Below are positions 41,174-52,021 of a stretch of 64,000 nt of DNA, in pieces; within the stretch, counting starts at the first letter, position 1; the number at the start of each line of letters is the position of its first letter. The DNA lies in NCBI RefSeq assembly GCF_018991925.1, contig NW_024737068.1, positions 3,183,353 to 3,247,352 on the forward strand, given 5' to 3'. A program made the translations under genes and the position numbers. This DNA comes from Homarus americanus (taxonomy: Eukaryota > Arthropoda > Malacostraca > Decapoda > Nephropidae). The notes beneath the pieces are model-generated. The model saw only the letters and a list, made by a program, of their open reading frames with translations. It ran no database searches and was not told where the DNA came from.

Positions 41174-42217
41174 CTACAGCTGCGACGGTGGTCCCAGGTC
41201 GCGTTTGGTGAGGCCCAGTTTCTGGAGGTGCTTCAACCCAATCACCGTAGTATCAGTGCCGGTGTCCGGTATCACCTCGATGTGACCCAACACATCACCG
41301 TGTGTGACGGCGACGCGGATGGTAGGGGAAGGGGTAGCCCTGGGGCGTGTGGTAGAGTCCACCCTTATGATGTGACTCAGCTGCTGCTTGGGGCTGCGTT
41401 GGCCATCTGAAGGGGGCTGCGTGCGAACCACTCCGAGGGAAGTGCGCTGCTTTCCTCCTCGTCTCGGGCTTTTGGGATTGGGTTGGAGGCAGCACTTGTC
41501 GTAGTGTCCATAGCGACCGCAGGCCTGACACTTGTGTCCTCGTGCAGGGCACCTGTCTGTGTTAGACCAGTGGCCCTTACGGTCACATCCACGACACAGT
41601 GCGCCGGCGGCCGGGCATGTCTTGGGGCCATGCTGCTTTCCACAGCTGCCACAGGAAGCACTAGGCGGAGGCGTGGAAGAACGTGCGGCAGCCTTCACGT
41701 TGTTGCCCGCTTTCTTATCCTTCTTGTATTGTGAGATAGCTCTGACAGCAGGTGGGGCCCATAAGGCAGAGGTGGCGGACTTAGTGGCCTCGTACGACCG
41801 ACATTCAATCACTACCACCTGGAGTGTGGAGGAAGCGTCCAGGGGGATGAGTGTCTGCACCAACTCTTCTTGCCTGACACCTGTCAAGATCCCGTGCTTG
41901 ATCCAGGCTTCCTCACATTCCCGGCTGTGCGCCTTGCAGACGTCGATCTCCTCTGACAAACTCTTCAAGCGTACAAAAAAGTCGTCAAAGGATTCGTTCT
42001 CCGCCTGCTTGCAGCTGGTGAAGGCGCGGCGACGCAAAGCCTCGTTATTCCGACCCTTAACATGCTCCTGTAAAAGGTCGAGCACATCCGTCACTGAAGA
42101 GGTAGAATCGGGAGGCACTTGCAATGTGTGCTCCAAAACTCTCTGGGTCTCCAGCGACAAACACATCCACAGTTGGATGAGCTGTTTGTTCGGAGGCATG
42201 CTGTCAAGGTCCACCAT
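41174..42217 (-). pseudogene. Gag C-terminal part with zinc knuckles, plus protease
   Basis: About 347 codons. A capsid-like helical region comes first (QLIQLWMCLSLETQRVLEHT, ALRRRAFTSCKQAENESFDD). Three Cys/His knuckles follow near residues 190-250: CGSCGKQHGPKTC, CRGCDRKGHWSNTDRC and CQACGRYGHYDKC. Then comes a retropepsin-type site VIPDTGTDTTVIG. Upstream, at about 42217-42250, the reading frame is broken twice: a frame change at a T run, and a TGA where the sense suggests Trp. It ends at a TAG after GPPSQL. In an active element Gag packages RNA and the protease cuts the polyprotein. Confidence 0.88.
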
Positions 42218-42248
42218 CGTGGAGTAATCTGTCCAACGCCGCCTTCAC

Positions 42249-42692
42249 TCACGAAAAAGCTGAAACGTGACGTAAGGTGAGAGGCCGGGTGGGAGCTGTT
42301 TGTTTGGAGGCAAGAGTACCTGGAGGACGCTGGTGTGGTGGAGGAGGGAGGATATTGGCGCCTTGATGCGCGCTACCTGCGAGTGAGGGAGGGTGGGTTA
42401 GCGCCAGGGTTGCCAATAGTGCCTCAAAACGCAATTTTTCCTCCTCTCTTCGTGTCTCCTCCCTCTGAAGTTCCATCTCTCTTCGTCTCTCGTCCCGGTC
42501 GTCCATCCACCTCAGAATTATGGCAATGTCCGTCACTGGAGGTGGAGGATGAGAGTCTGCGCCTGGTGGAGGGGAAGGTGGTGGGGAGTCGTGTCTCCCA
42601 TCTTGACGTTGTCCCTTCTTACCGCCCATCTTAGTGTGTGCGTGGACTGCACTGTTTAGTATATAAAGTGGCGCCTCAACAGCTCGAACCAC
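42249..42692 (-). CDS. Gag N-terminal part
   Basis: The probable true start is the ATG at HTKMGGKKGQRQDGRHDSPP (21 codons in), because the codons before it lie in the leader. It is rich in Pro, Gln and Glu, with a coiled-coil-like stretch RRREMELQREETRREEEKLR. It ends at HVSAFS, stop, 31 bases before the next gag frame. The sense continues in another frame there, so the two parts were one Gag. Confidence 0.7.
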   Translation of the reverse strand: MVRAVEAPLYILNSAVHAHTKMGGKKGQRQDGRHDSPPPSPPPGADSHPPPPVTDIAIILRWMDDRDERRREMELQREETRREEEKLRFEALLATLALTHPPSLAGSAHQGANILPPPPHQRPPGTLASKQTAPTRPLTLRHVSAFS

Positions 42693-43109
42693 ATATATAT
42701 GACATAAACAGCGCAGAAATAATGCAAAGAGTCCACTGTTCTGTCCGTGAGTGAGTGTGTGCGTGCATGCGTGTGTCTCAGAGACAGCAGATGCACTTCG
42801 TGGTGGCCTTAATGCCGGTGGCTAGAGACGCGGCGGGGGGGTGAGACCGTCAGTGTCTCCCGGGATGTCACACGAGAAGGGTGTACGCCTGCGTGCTCCG
42901 TGGGTACCACTAAAACACAGGCCAATGCTCAACTCTCAGCTCTAGACACACTAATATATTGACACTAACACTGCCACCGTCACTAAAAAGCACTGTGACG
43001 GCCCAACACTGCACATCGCGGCAAAACACAACACAACACACTATGAGTCGACGCGCATATCGCCGGCAGAGGTAACCGTCGGCATTGTTCACCACTTGTA
43101 AGTCCACAG
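42693..43109 (-). other. Untranslated leader of the gypsy-like element
   Basis: Non-coding stretch between primer-binding site and gag, with C/A-rich phrases (AACACAACACAACACAC) on the plus strand. Confidence 0.5.
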
Positions 43110-43127
43110 ATCCTAGTCACTGCGCCA
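43110..43127 (-). other. Primer-binding site of the gypsy-like element
   Basis: On the minus strand TGGCGCAGTGACTAGGAT starts directly after the 5' LTR. It would pair with a tRNA ending in GCGCCA; I cannot name the tRNA. Confidence 0.8.
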
Positions 43128-43416
43128 TGATGGTTACAAGTGTTCCCTGAAGAATGCAGTGATGGGTAGGGAAACACCGGGTAACACTGAAGTCCGTTTA
43201 TTAAGGGATAGGAGAAATACAAGTGGTGACTAGCGTGTGCCATGCACGGCTCACACAGTCAGACTGAGACTGCCTTGCCATATGGCAGCCTCGGGGCAAT
43301 GTTGCCACATAACACGTGCAGTGTTGCCACGTAATTATATATATAAATGCTACTCGGCACAGTAGCTTATTTACAAGGTTGCTACTCGGCACAGTAGCTT
43401 AGATGCATAACCTACA
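43128..43416 (-). repeat. 5' LTR of the gypsy-like element
   Basis: A 289-bp copy identical to 40117-40405 except one base in the phrase ACCGGGTAAC. It is followed by the target duplication CTAAC. Confidence 0.95.
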
Positions 43417-44620
43417 CTAACCAGCTGCCTGTGTAAAACCTTTGAGAGGATGGTTCTTGGCAAACTCTTATATGGAATCAGAGAACACATGTCTCCTAAC
43501 ATAAATGGCTTCACCCATGGTAAAGGTGTACATAATTGCATCACCACACTCCTAACTGTGGATGGTGATGAAAGGCACAGATACACCACATTTCTTGATC
43601 TAAAAGCTGCATTTGATATTGCCAATAGGCAACTGATATTGTACGAACTAGCCAAAATGGATATAGGAGGTAGGCTGTTACACTGGATAAGTGGTTACCT
43701 AACCAACAGAAGGGCTGCTGCACTGTTTCAGGGTTACAAAAGTGAACTTAAAGATATGCAACTTGGTACCCCTCAAGATGGAGTACTTAGCCCCACTTTG
43801 TTCAATGTTCTCATGAATGCATTATTAACTTTAATACCAGACAACCCCAGCAATATCTCAATCAGCTATGCTGATGATATTCTCATTCATACTAAAATTC
43901 ATCGTGAAATGCAAACCACCCTGAACCATGTATACGCAGCCTGTGAGAACCTCAGTCTTATTATCTCCACTGAGGGGCCCCGCCAAGTTCAAGATAGGTA
44001 ACAACACTATTGACTATGTTTCTTCTTTTAAATATCTTGTTGTCTCCGTCCCTTGTACCCTACCTGCCATACAACAGCTAACCCGCCAATGTACTGACAG
44101 ACTGAGACCTCTTAGAAGTGTAGAGGGGTACAGCCCCCACTATGGTGCTAATATTAGAATTGTTAAAACAATGTACCTAGGCTATATAAGATCTCTGATA
44201 GATTACCACGCACCAGTCCTGGTCCTTCGTGACGGGAAAGGCGTTGACAAGCTCGAGAAAATGCAAACTAAAGCCCTCAGAATTATCCTAGGATGTCCCA
44301 TGGGCACTGAAGTACTTAATATAAGGAAAGAACTAGGTATACCAAGTGTTAAAGATAGAATAATTGAATTCAACATCATGATAGCCCTGAGGCTTCTGCG
44401 TGATGATCTTGATAACATTGTTTCCTTAAAATTACTAGACCGTATGAACCATGGGACTGGTGAGTCTAAACGGATCCAAACTACAGCTACACATATGAAG
44501 ATGTTTGGACTAGACCACCTGTACAAAGTTGAGACACAACAGCGCTTCCTGCCACCCTGGAGGACAGTTCCCTTCGATATCACAATACCGACATATCCGC
44601 CTAAAAAATTAATTATATAA
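43417..44620 (+). pseudogene. RNase H-bearing LINE, reverse transcriptase main part
   Basis: Resumes with SCLCKTFERMVLGKLLYGI. Motif A is TTFLDLKAAFDIANRQ, motif B GTPQDGVLSPTLFN, in which the usual second Gly is Asp, and the catalytic box is ISYADDILIHT, intact. A frameshift near 43975 (after LIIST) moves the sense to another frame: AKFKIGNNTIDYVSSFKYL, LRSVEGYSPHYGANIRIVKT, KALRIILGCPMGTEVLNIRK, down to PPKKLII, stop, at 44620. The element therefore carries one substitution in a conserved motif and one frameshift in this part. Confidence 0.88.
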
Positions 44621-44626
44621 AGCATT

Positions 44627-45145
44627 TATCTCCATCACACTGCCAAATTGAGACCTCTTGAACACATACACACTCTACAGACTTATGATAATATCACACA
44701 GACCATCTACACTGATGGATCTCTTAACACCGCCTGTGGGAGGGCTGGAAGTGCTATTGTTGTGACTCAACCTGATGGTAAGATAATTGAGAAAGGAGTT
44801 AGAATTAACAACTGGGCATCCACTCTACAAACTGAATTAGTTGCCATACTCACAGCTATTAAATTCATTGAAACCACTGTCACTGACTGTCTCATCATCA
44901 CTGACTTTCTATCCTCACTACTTGCCCTTGACACCCTCGACTCAAGTTGTCACGCTCTTGTCTCTGAAGCCAGACACAAATATGCGTGCCTTGTTGACCG
45001 GGGTGTCAAGGTCAAACTGTTGTGGATCCCCTCTCACATAGGCCTCATAAAACATGACAGAGTTGATGCCCTCGCCAAACTCGCGTCTAACAAAGACACC
45101 GTTGAATACAATTTGGTCTGTCGAAAAGAACCCTTAAAACTGTAA
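44627..45145 (+). pseudogene. LINE RNase H domain
   Basis: Follows the RT after a stop. The catalytic residues are recognisable: YTDGSLNTACGRAGSAIVV (Asp), TLQTELVAILTAIKFIE (Glu), LIITDFLSSLLALDTL (Asp; usually TDS) and IPSHIGLIKHDRVDALAKLA (His, Asp). RNase H in a LINE points to the I/R1-like groups; this domain removes the RNA strand during reverse transcription. It is open for 166 codons. A stop just before MRPLEH separates it from the RT. Confidence 0.85.
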
Positions 45146-45876
45146 TTAGGAAAGAACTTATTGATGAGTTTGACGCAAGTAGACTAGTGCAAACAGGCAC
45201 TAGTCGATCCATAGTTTACCATGATGAGATGTATCAAGTGAAACATGTATACGGAGCAAGTAACAAGATCACTAGATTACAAGATGTTGTAACCGCTAGA
45301 TTAAGGTTAGGATATAAGTGCCACTGGCAGTATGTTCATGAAGCAGATGAAAACAAGACTAAATGTAAAGTGTGTGGACAGACATATAGCCACACACTTG
45401 AACACTACGTCCTCGACTGTGTGAAGATAGAACCTTTTAGGGACAGGTCCAAGCGCACTGTGTGTGAAATGGCACAACACTTCATCTCTAATGGCAAGAT
45501 TGCCGATATATTAAGATTGTATCCACTTTTTTGCACTTAGTAACTGTATCAGTTCTCATGTACAGAATCAAATACACAATGTGCTTGAATACTTCTCACG
45601 TAAATGTGAATAACAAAGTGTGAGGCGAGACATACTGCCTCACACGCCTGTGCACACGCATTTGTGAATAAATTACCCTTATTGTATAGAACTAAACAAA
45701 TAATGTAATTGAAATACTGTGTAGCATTCAGTGCCATAATATCCTGACAACGGTGGTTAATTATTATGACCGGTTGTAAACTCTACTCTCTAATCCTTTT
45801 GCGCTACCGCTCACAGGATGAGTGTGAGGTGCACAATAAAGTAGCCGCTGTAAACAGCAAAATCAAAATCAATCCG
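45146..45876 (+). pseudogene. LINE C-terminal zinc-binding region and 3' UTR
   Basis: Up to 45540 the frame reads GYKCHWQYVHEADENKTKCK, CKVCGQTYSHTLEHYVLDC (a Cys-Cys-His-Cys cluster) and ends at LRLYPLFCT, stop. A one-base shift near 45145 separates it from the RNase H frame. The 3' UTR runs to about 45876 with GGATGAGTGTGAGGTGCACA and AATAAA, ending in AAATCAAAATCAA, a short repeat tail typical of LINEs. Confidence 0.82.
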
Positions 45877-46335
45877 TCCTCCGAGGAACACCAGGAGTAG
45901 AGAGGAGTAGTTCACCGGCCGTGCGGTGCCACAACTGCGGAGAAGGGCACATTCGTTCTCGCTGTCCCAGGATCCCCCACGCCTTCAAATCTACCGACAT
46001 TCATCAGCCCAGCTGCAAGGTCGGATTCTGATTGGAAGACAGGAGCTGCCCCGTTAGTGTGTCAGCGGAACAATAAATGGGTCTTGGGCATCTACTATCA
46101 TCAGGGACACCGGATGCTCGTGCATTATTGCTAGCGTTGTTTGAACCGAAGGTCGGCTCTGTTCCACTGATTCAGCTTGAGTAGTTACTGCGTCAATTCT
46201 CTCTTTATAGACAACATTATCATGTACGGTACGCAGAGTATCTTCGCCAATCACAGATTCTTTCTCATCGACATGTGACACAGGCCCGGTGGGGCATGGT
46301 GCTATGTCACGAAGAGATACAGCTGATTAACGGCC
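45877..46335 (+). pseudogene. Gag zinc knuckle and protease fragment of another LTR element
   Basis: About 45929-45990 reads CHNCGEKGHIRSRCP, a classic CCHC knuckle, preceded by SSSPAVR. About 46080-46135 reads STIIRDTGCSCIIASV, a retropepsin active site (Asp-Thr-Gly). Stops and frame changes follow. No LTR is visible here. It differs from the gypsy element at 40117-43416 (single knuckle, RDTGC). Confidence 0.72.
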
Positions 46336-46400
46336 ATCAGGGTACGATACGATACGATACGAAGTCTTTAGTTAAGAGATGAAAGAAGATTATTAGGGAT

Positions 46401-46500
46401 NNNNNNNNNNNNNNNNNNNNNNNNNNNNNNNNNNNNNNNNNNNNNNNNNNNNNNNNNNNNNNNNNNNNNNNNNNNNNNNNNNNNNNNNNNNNNNNNNNNN
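46401..46500. other. Assembly gap (100 N)
   Basis: All bases are N. It is preceded by a short GATAC pentanucleotide repeat at about 46341-46361. Confidence 1.
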
Positions 46501-46513
46501 TTGAATTGAATTG

Positions 46514-48654
<2,141 letters not shown>

Positions 48655-49897
48655 CAGGGTTCACAGGCTGATTAAGAAAAGGGCCCCAGGGGGGTCCTGA
48701 TAAGATGAAGAAGCAGGTTATTGTGAAGTAGTGAACTATGCAAAAGCTTGCCCTCTGAAACACAGACTGTTTGAAACACTTTGCCATGAAATGGGTGCTG
48801 ACTCTAAGGGGCTTGCTGCTCAGCCTTCTCTGACGTGCGCTGGTTATCGCGTGGGCAGCTTTCAATCGTATGTTTGCCCTACAGAAGGCTGGTCGACTCT
48901 TTCATCAGAAGTCAAACCTTGGTACCTGTTTCGAGGATGAGTCATGGATGATGATGTTAACATATCTAGCAGATATCTTCCATAATCTAAATGTACAATA
49001 CCAGAGCGTGCAAGGCCGTGAAATATGCTTTTTGAATGAACAGGACAAAAGTACGTTCTGTTCACGCAAAAAGATTTCCTGTGGGAAAGCAAACTCCAGC
49101 AAGGAATCTGAAATGTTCCCGCACTTTATCACCAGGAATTTACAACATCCAGTGCAAAAGAACATGGGCAGGCCTTATTATTTCCATCTAGATCATCTGC
49201 AAAGGCTACCTCTGGGATTATTTCCTGACCTTCACAACTCCCACTGAACTGGATTAGAACCCTTTGCAGCCAGGTAGGTGCACATCTTGGTCGAACTCGC
49301 AAGAAGAACTCATTAAAATGTCAAATGAAGGGGGTATGACTATTAAATTCTATATTCTTGCCCTGTTTAAGCCTCTGAAATGCCTTTTGCCATTTTAACC
49401 TACTTGTGTGAGCAGGATTTTCTACCTCAAAATGAAAACCAAGCTTTAGAGCACACACACACACCTGTGGGTGGACAACAACATGCCTCTGGCACTCATA
49501 ATATGTTGCATTGACAAATTGTGCGAGAGCACAATTATCCATCGACTAGGCAGGAAATGCCCGATCACCTGATTTGTGTTTGGTTATGCACTTTTTGATA
49601 TGAAGGTAATTTGTTTATTTTAGTTCTGGTTTGTGCCCACAATGTGTGTTTGTGTATTGTGGTTGTGTTTGTACAGAATTTACATTGCTTGTATTTAAAA
49701 CAACAATAAAAACCGTGAAAAGGAAAATGGTCTTGTTATTAATATTTTTCATGTAAGAATAAGTAAATATTACATGTACACCTGCAGAATTGGATAATTA
49801 TTATTATTATTTTTTTTTTTTTTTTTTTTTTAAAGTCCTCGGCACAGAAGACTCATCATATTTGGAGTGTCATGATGTGAAAATGTTTAGAACCCTG
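48655..49897 (+). mobile_element. hAT-type transposon relic hAT-1, left-arm copy (1.24 kb)
   Basis: Ends are CAGGGTTC (48655) and GAACCCTG (49897), an 8-bp inverted pair of the hAT CAGGG type. Flanking 8-mers are ATCTATGC (48647-48654) and ATCAAAGT (49898-49905). Both align with the single 8-mer GTCTGAGC at 36423-36430 of uninterrupted LINE-N copy 3, so they descend from one 8-bp target duplication, the hAT length. The element encodes the C-terminal half of a ZBED5-like transposase and has lost the N-terminal half. Confidence 0.85.
48725..49247 (+). pseudogene. hAT-1 transposase fragment, ZBED5/FAM200-like (left arm)
   Basis: YAKACPLKHRLFETLCHEMG is followed after a frame change by TCFEDESWMMMLTYLADIFH, LNVQYQSVQGREICFLNEQD and FHLDHLQRLPLGLFPDLHNS, the order seen in ZBED5-like domesticated hAT transposases. 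It breaks at a stop at 49247. The C-terminal dimerisation region, degraded, lies to about 49400. The N-terminal zinc finger and first catalytic Asp are missing. Confidence 0.8.
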
Positions 49898-50530
49898 ATC
49901 AAAGTCACGTATGGTTCGGTGATGAGGACATCTCGGCAATATCTTTCTGACAGTGATGTAGTCAATGAGATGCCAATGTTTGGATCGTGGGTAATGGCAA
50001 GAACCACTTGAGCTTGGACCTGCCTAAACAAGATGTTGGTGATAGTGAGGTTGTGTTCCAGCACTGCCCTTGCTACAAGGAGGAGTAGGCTGGTGGCATT
50101 ACACTTGTCTACTCATTTACTCCCTACTCTGCCTCTGTAGTTTACCTGCCATATGTCAGAATTTCTGCCCAACTCTGACATTCAGTCACCTTGGAGTATA
50201 ACCTTAGCTTCTCCTGGGGATGAGGTTAGCATCCTGTCAAGGACGCCATAAAAAGGATTCCGTGATGTTATCCTCTGCCATCCAATGTTGGGGGCGTCAT
50301 TAGATGCTCGTTGATCCCCAATAGGCATTTCAATTGTAATGTAGAATGTATTGGCAAATGGCAAAACCGACTTAAAAATGCGGTTTCTCTGCAGATGGCA
50401 GATCTTCAGAAAAATTATAGCCGGACGCCGTTCTGTGGGGAGACGACCCTGGTCTGAAAAGCCGGGACTCATTAATGGCTGCAATGTCGATGTTATACCT
50501 AGACGGCTGGTAGCCACAATGGCGGCTTTA
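49898..50530 (-). pseudogene. LINE-N copy 4, endonuclease part
   Basis: Continues LINE-N after hAT-1. On the minus strand it gives the CAEHNLTITNILFRQ region, FYGVLDRMLTSSPGEAKVIL and the NIDIAAINES segment near 50490, with many frame breaks. It corresponds to 62510-63115 in the right arm. Confidence 0.8.
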
Positions 50531-50934
50531 TTGTGCCGCTGGCTTCGCTTCCAGTGCTGGCGTGTGCTACCATTAGATCTTTCGAATTGGCAGGCCTCTC
50601 AGTTGTAGAAGTGTTTACAGACAGAGTTTTGGTACAGCTGAGCGAACGGTCTTCGGCAGGGTGGCAGGGGCTACCCGCCGCCACCATCAGGCAAGATCTC
50701 CCTCTCCAGTGATGCTGTGAAGACCAGCCCTGTGCTCGCACTGGTAACACCGACTCATGTCCCTGTCAAAGGTTTTGTGCTGGGACAATTTGCTTCTTAA
50801 TACTGTTGTGTCTTGGAACCATACTGATCTACGTGGCCCACACCTGTGAAAAAGTATAGCCTAAGTGATGACTTACCCTTCCGTACTGAAATATTATTGT
50901 TGTTGACTAATTACGCCTACTTTCGTTTCTGACT
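50531..50934. other. Non-coding block shared with 62106-62509 (inverted)
   Basis: No gene. Phrases such as GAAGACCAGCCCTGTGCTCG and GTACAGCTGAGCGAACGGTC here recur as reverse complements in the right arm, in the same relative order. The left copy shows extra small insertions. Confidence 0.8.
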
Positions 50935-52021
50935 TATAAGAACATAAGAACAAGAAAATAAGGAGTCTACCAATAGGCCGGTTGGCCCTGTGCATAGCAG
51001 CTCCCTGTGGAGATTCTAACCACTTTTATATCGTCCATGTAGATTAATCTAGCCTCCTTTTAAAAACTTTCAATGTCCCAGCACTTACTACAAAGTTGCT
51101 AAGCTTGTTCACTCAACTACAACCCTATTTGTGAACCAGTTTCTTCCCTATCTCCCTCCTAAACCAAAACTTATCAACTTAAATCTGTTGCTCTGAGTCC
51201 TATACTTTTGGATATTATGAAGAACTTTATATATATCTCCTTTATTGATTCCTTTCACCCATAAATACTTCTATCATATCTCCCAGTACTCTTCGTCTCT
51301 CTAAGGAATGCAAGTTAGTTTTCTTAAATCTATTTTGATATGAAATGTTTCTAAGTCCCGGAATCATTTTCGTCATTTTTTCGCTACCGACTCAGTGAAT
51401 TGAGATCCATTCTATAATAAGGGCACCAGGGCAAACAGCATAATCCCGAGTGCGCCCTGACTGAGCAAGACTCTCAAATTGCAATATGACCTCCGCAATC
51501 CTATTAATTTTTTACTTCTAGATATAAACTTCGCCTCCAATTGCCTTATTTCGAACATTAACTCACTGTTTTTAGGCCGAAGGTCCGGAGCTTACAAGTA
51601 CCCCTAAAATATCTTTCACAAGCCAACTTCTCTACGTTGATGTTGTTAAGGCTGTATACATTATTGACAGTATTTGATGCTTCCAATCCTTAAGTACGTT
51701 GCACTTGTAATTATTGAATTTCATTTGCCATTTCTGACCACTCCTGTGGTTTATTTAAATCCTCCTGTAGTGCATTTGCATCCTGCACTGAATTAATCTG
51801 CAGCCTATTTTGGTGTCATCTGCAAACTTGCTTATGTCACTGCTGATCTAATATCTAGATCGTTTTATAAAAATATGAACAAGAGTGTGCCCAGTATGAC
51901 CCCTAAGGGAACCCCACTAGTTACACAGCCCCATGATTTAAGACCATCTATGCTGACCCTCTGTGTTCCATCAGTGGTATGTTTTATCCTAATTAAACTT
52001 CTCCCCCAATACCATGAACGA

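Larger units (their letters stand above)
40117..43416 (-). mobile_element. Young non-autonomous Ty3/gypsy-like element, 3.3 kb, intact LTRs
   Basis: Two 289-bp LTRs (40117-40405 and 43128-43416) differ at only one visible position (A versus C, in the phrase ACA/CCGGGTAAC). A 5-bp target duplication CTAAC flanks it (40112-40116 and 43417-43421). The primer-binding site and polypurine tract sit at the correct ends for minus-strand transcription. Inside are gag, protease and only the C-terminal end of integrase. RT, RNase H and the integrase core are deleted. It must have been moved in trans, and recently. Confidence 0.95.

Noticed and set aside
41532..42227. 231-codon plus-strand frame over the gypsy gag
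   Set aside because: It is the opposite strand of a gag-protease frame that has zinc knuckles and a DTG site; the plus frame has no recognisable domain.
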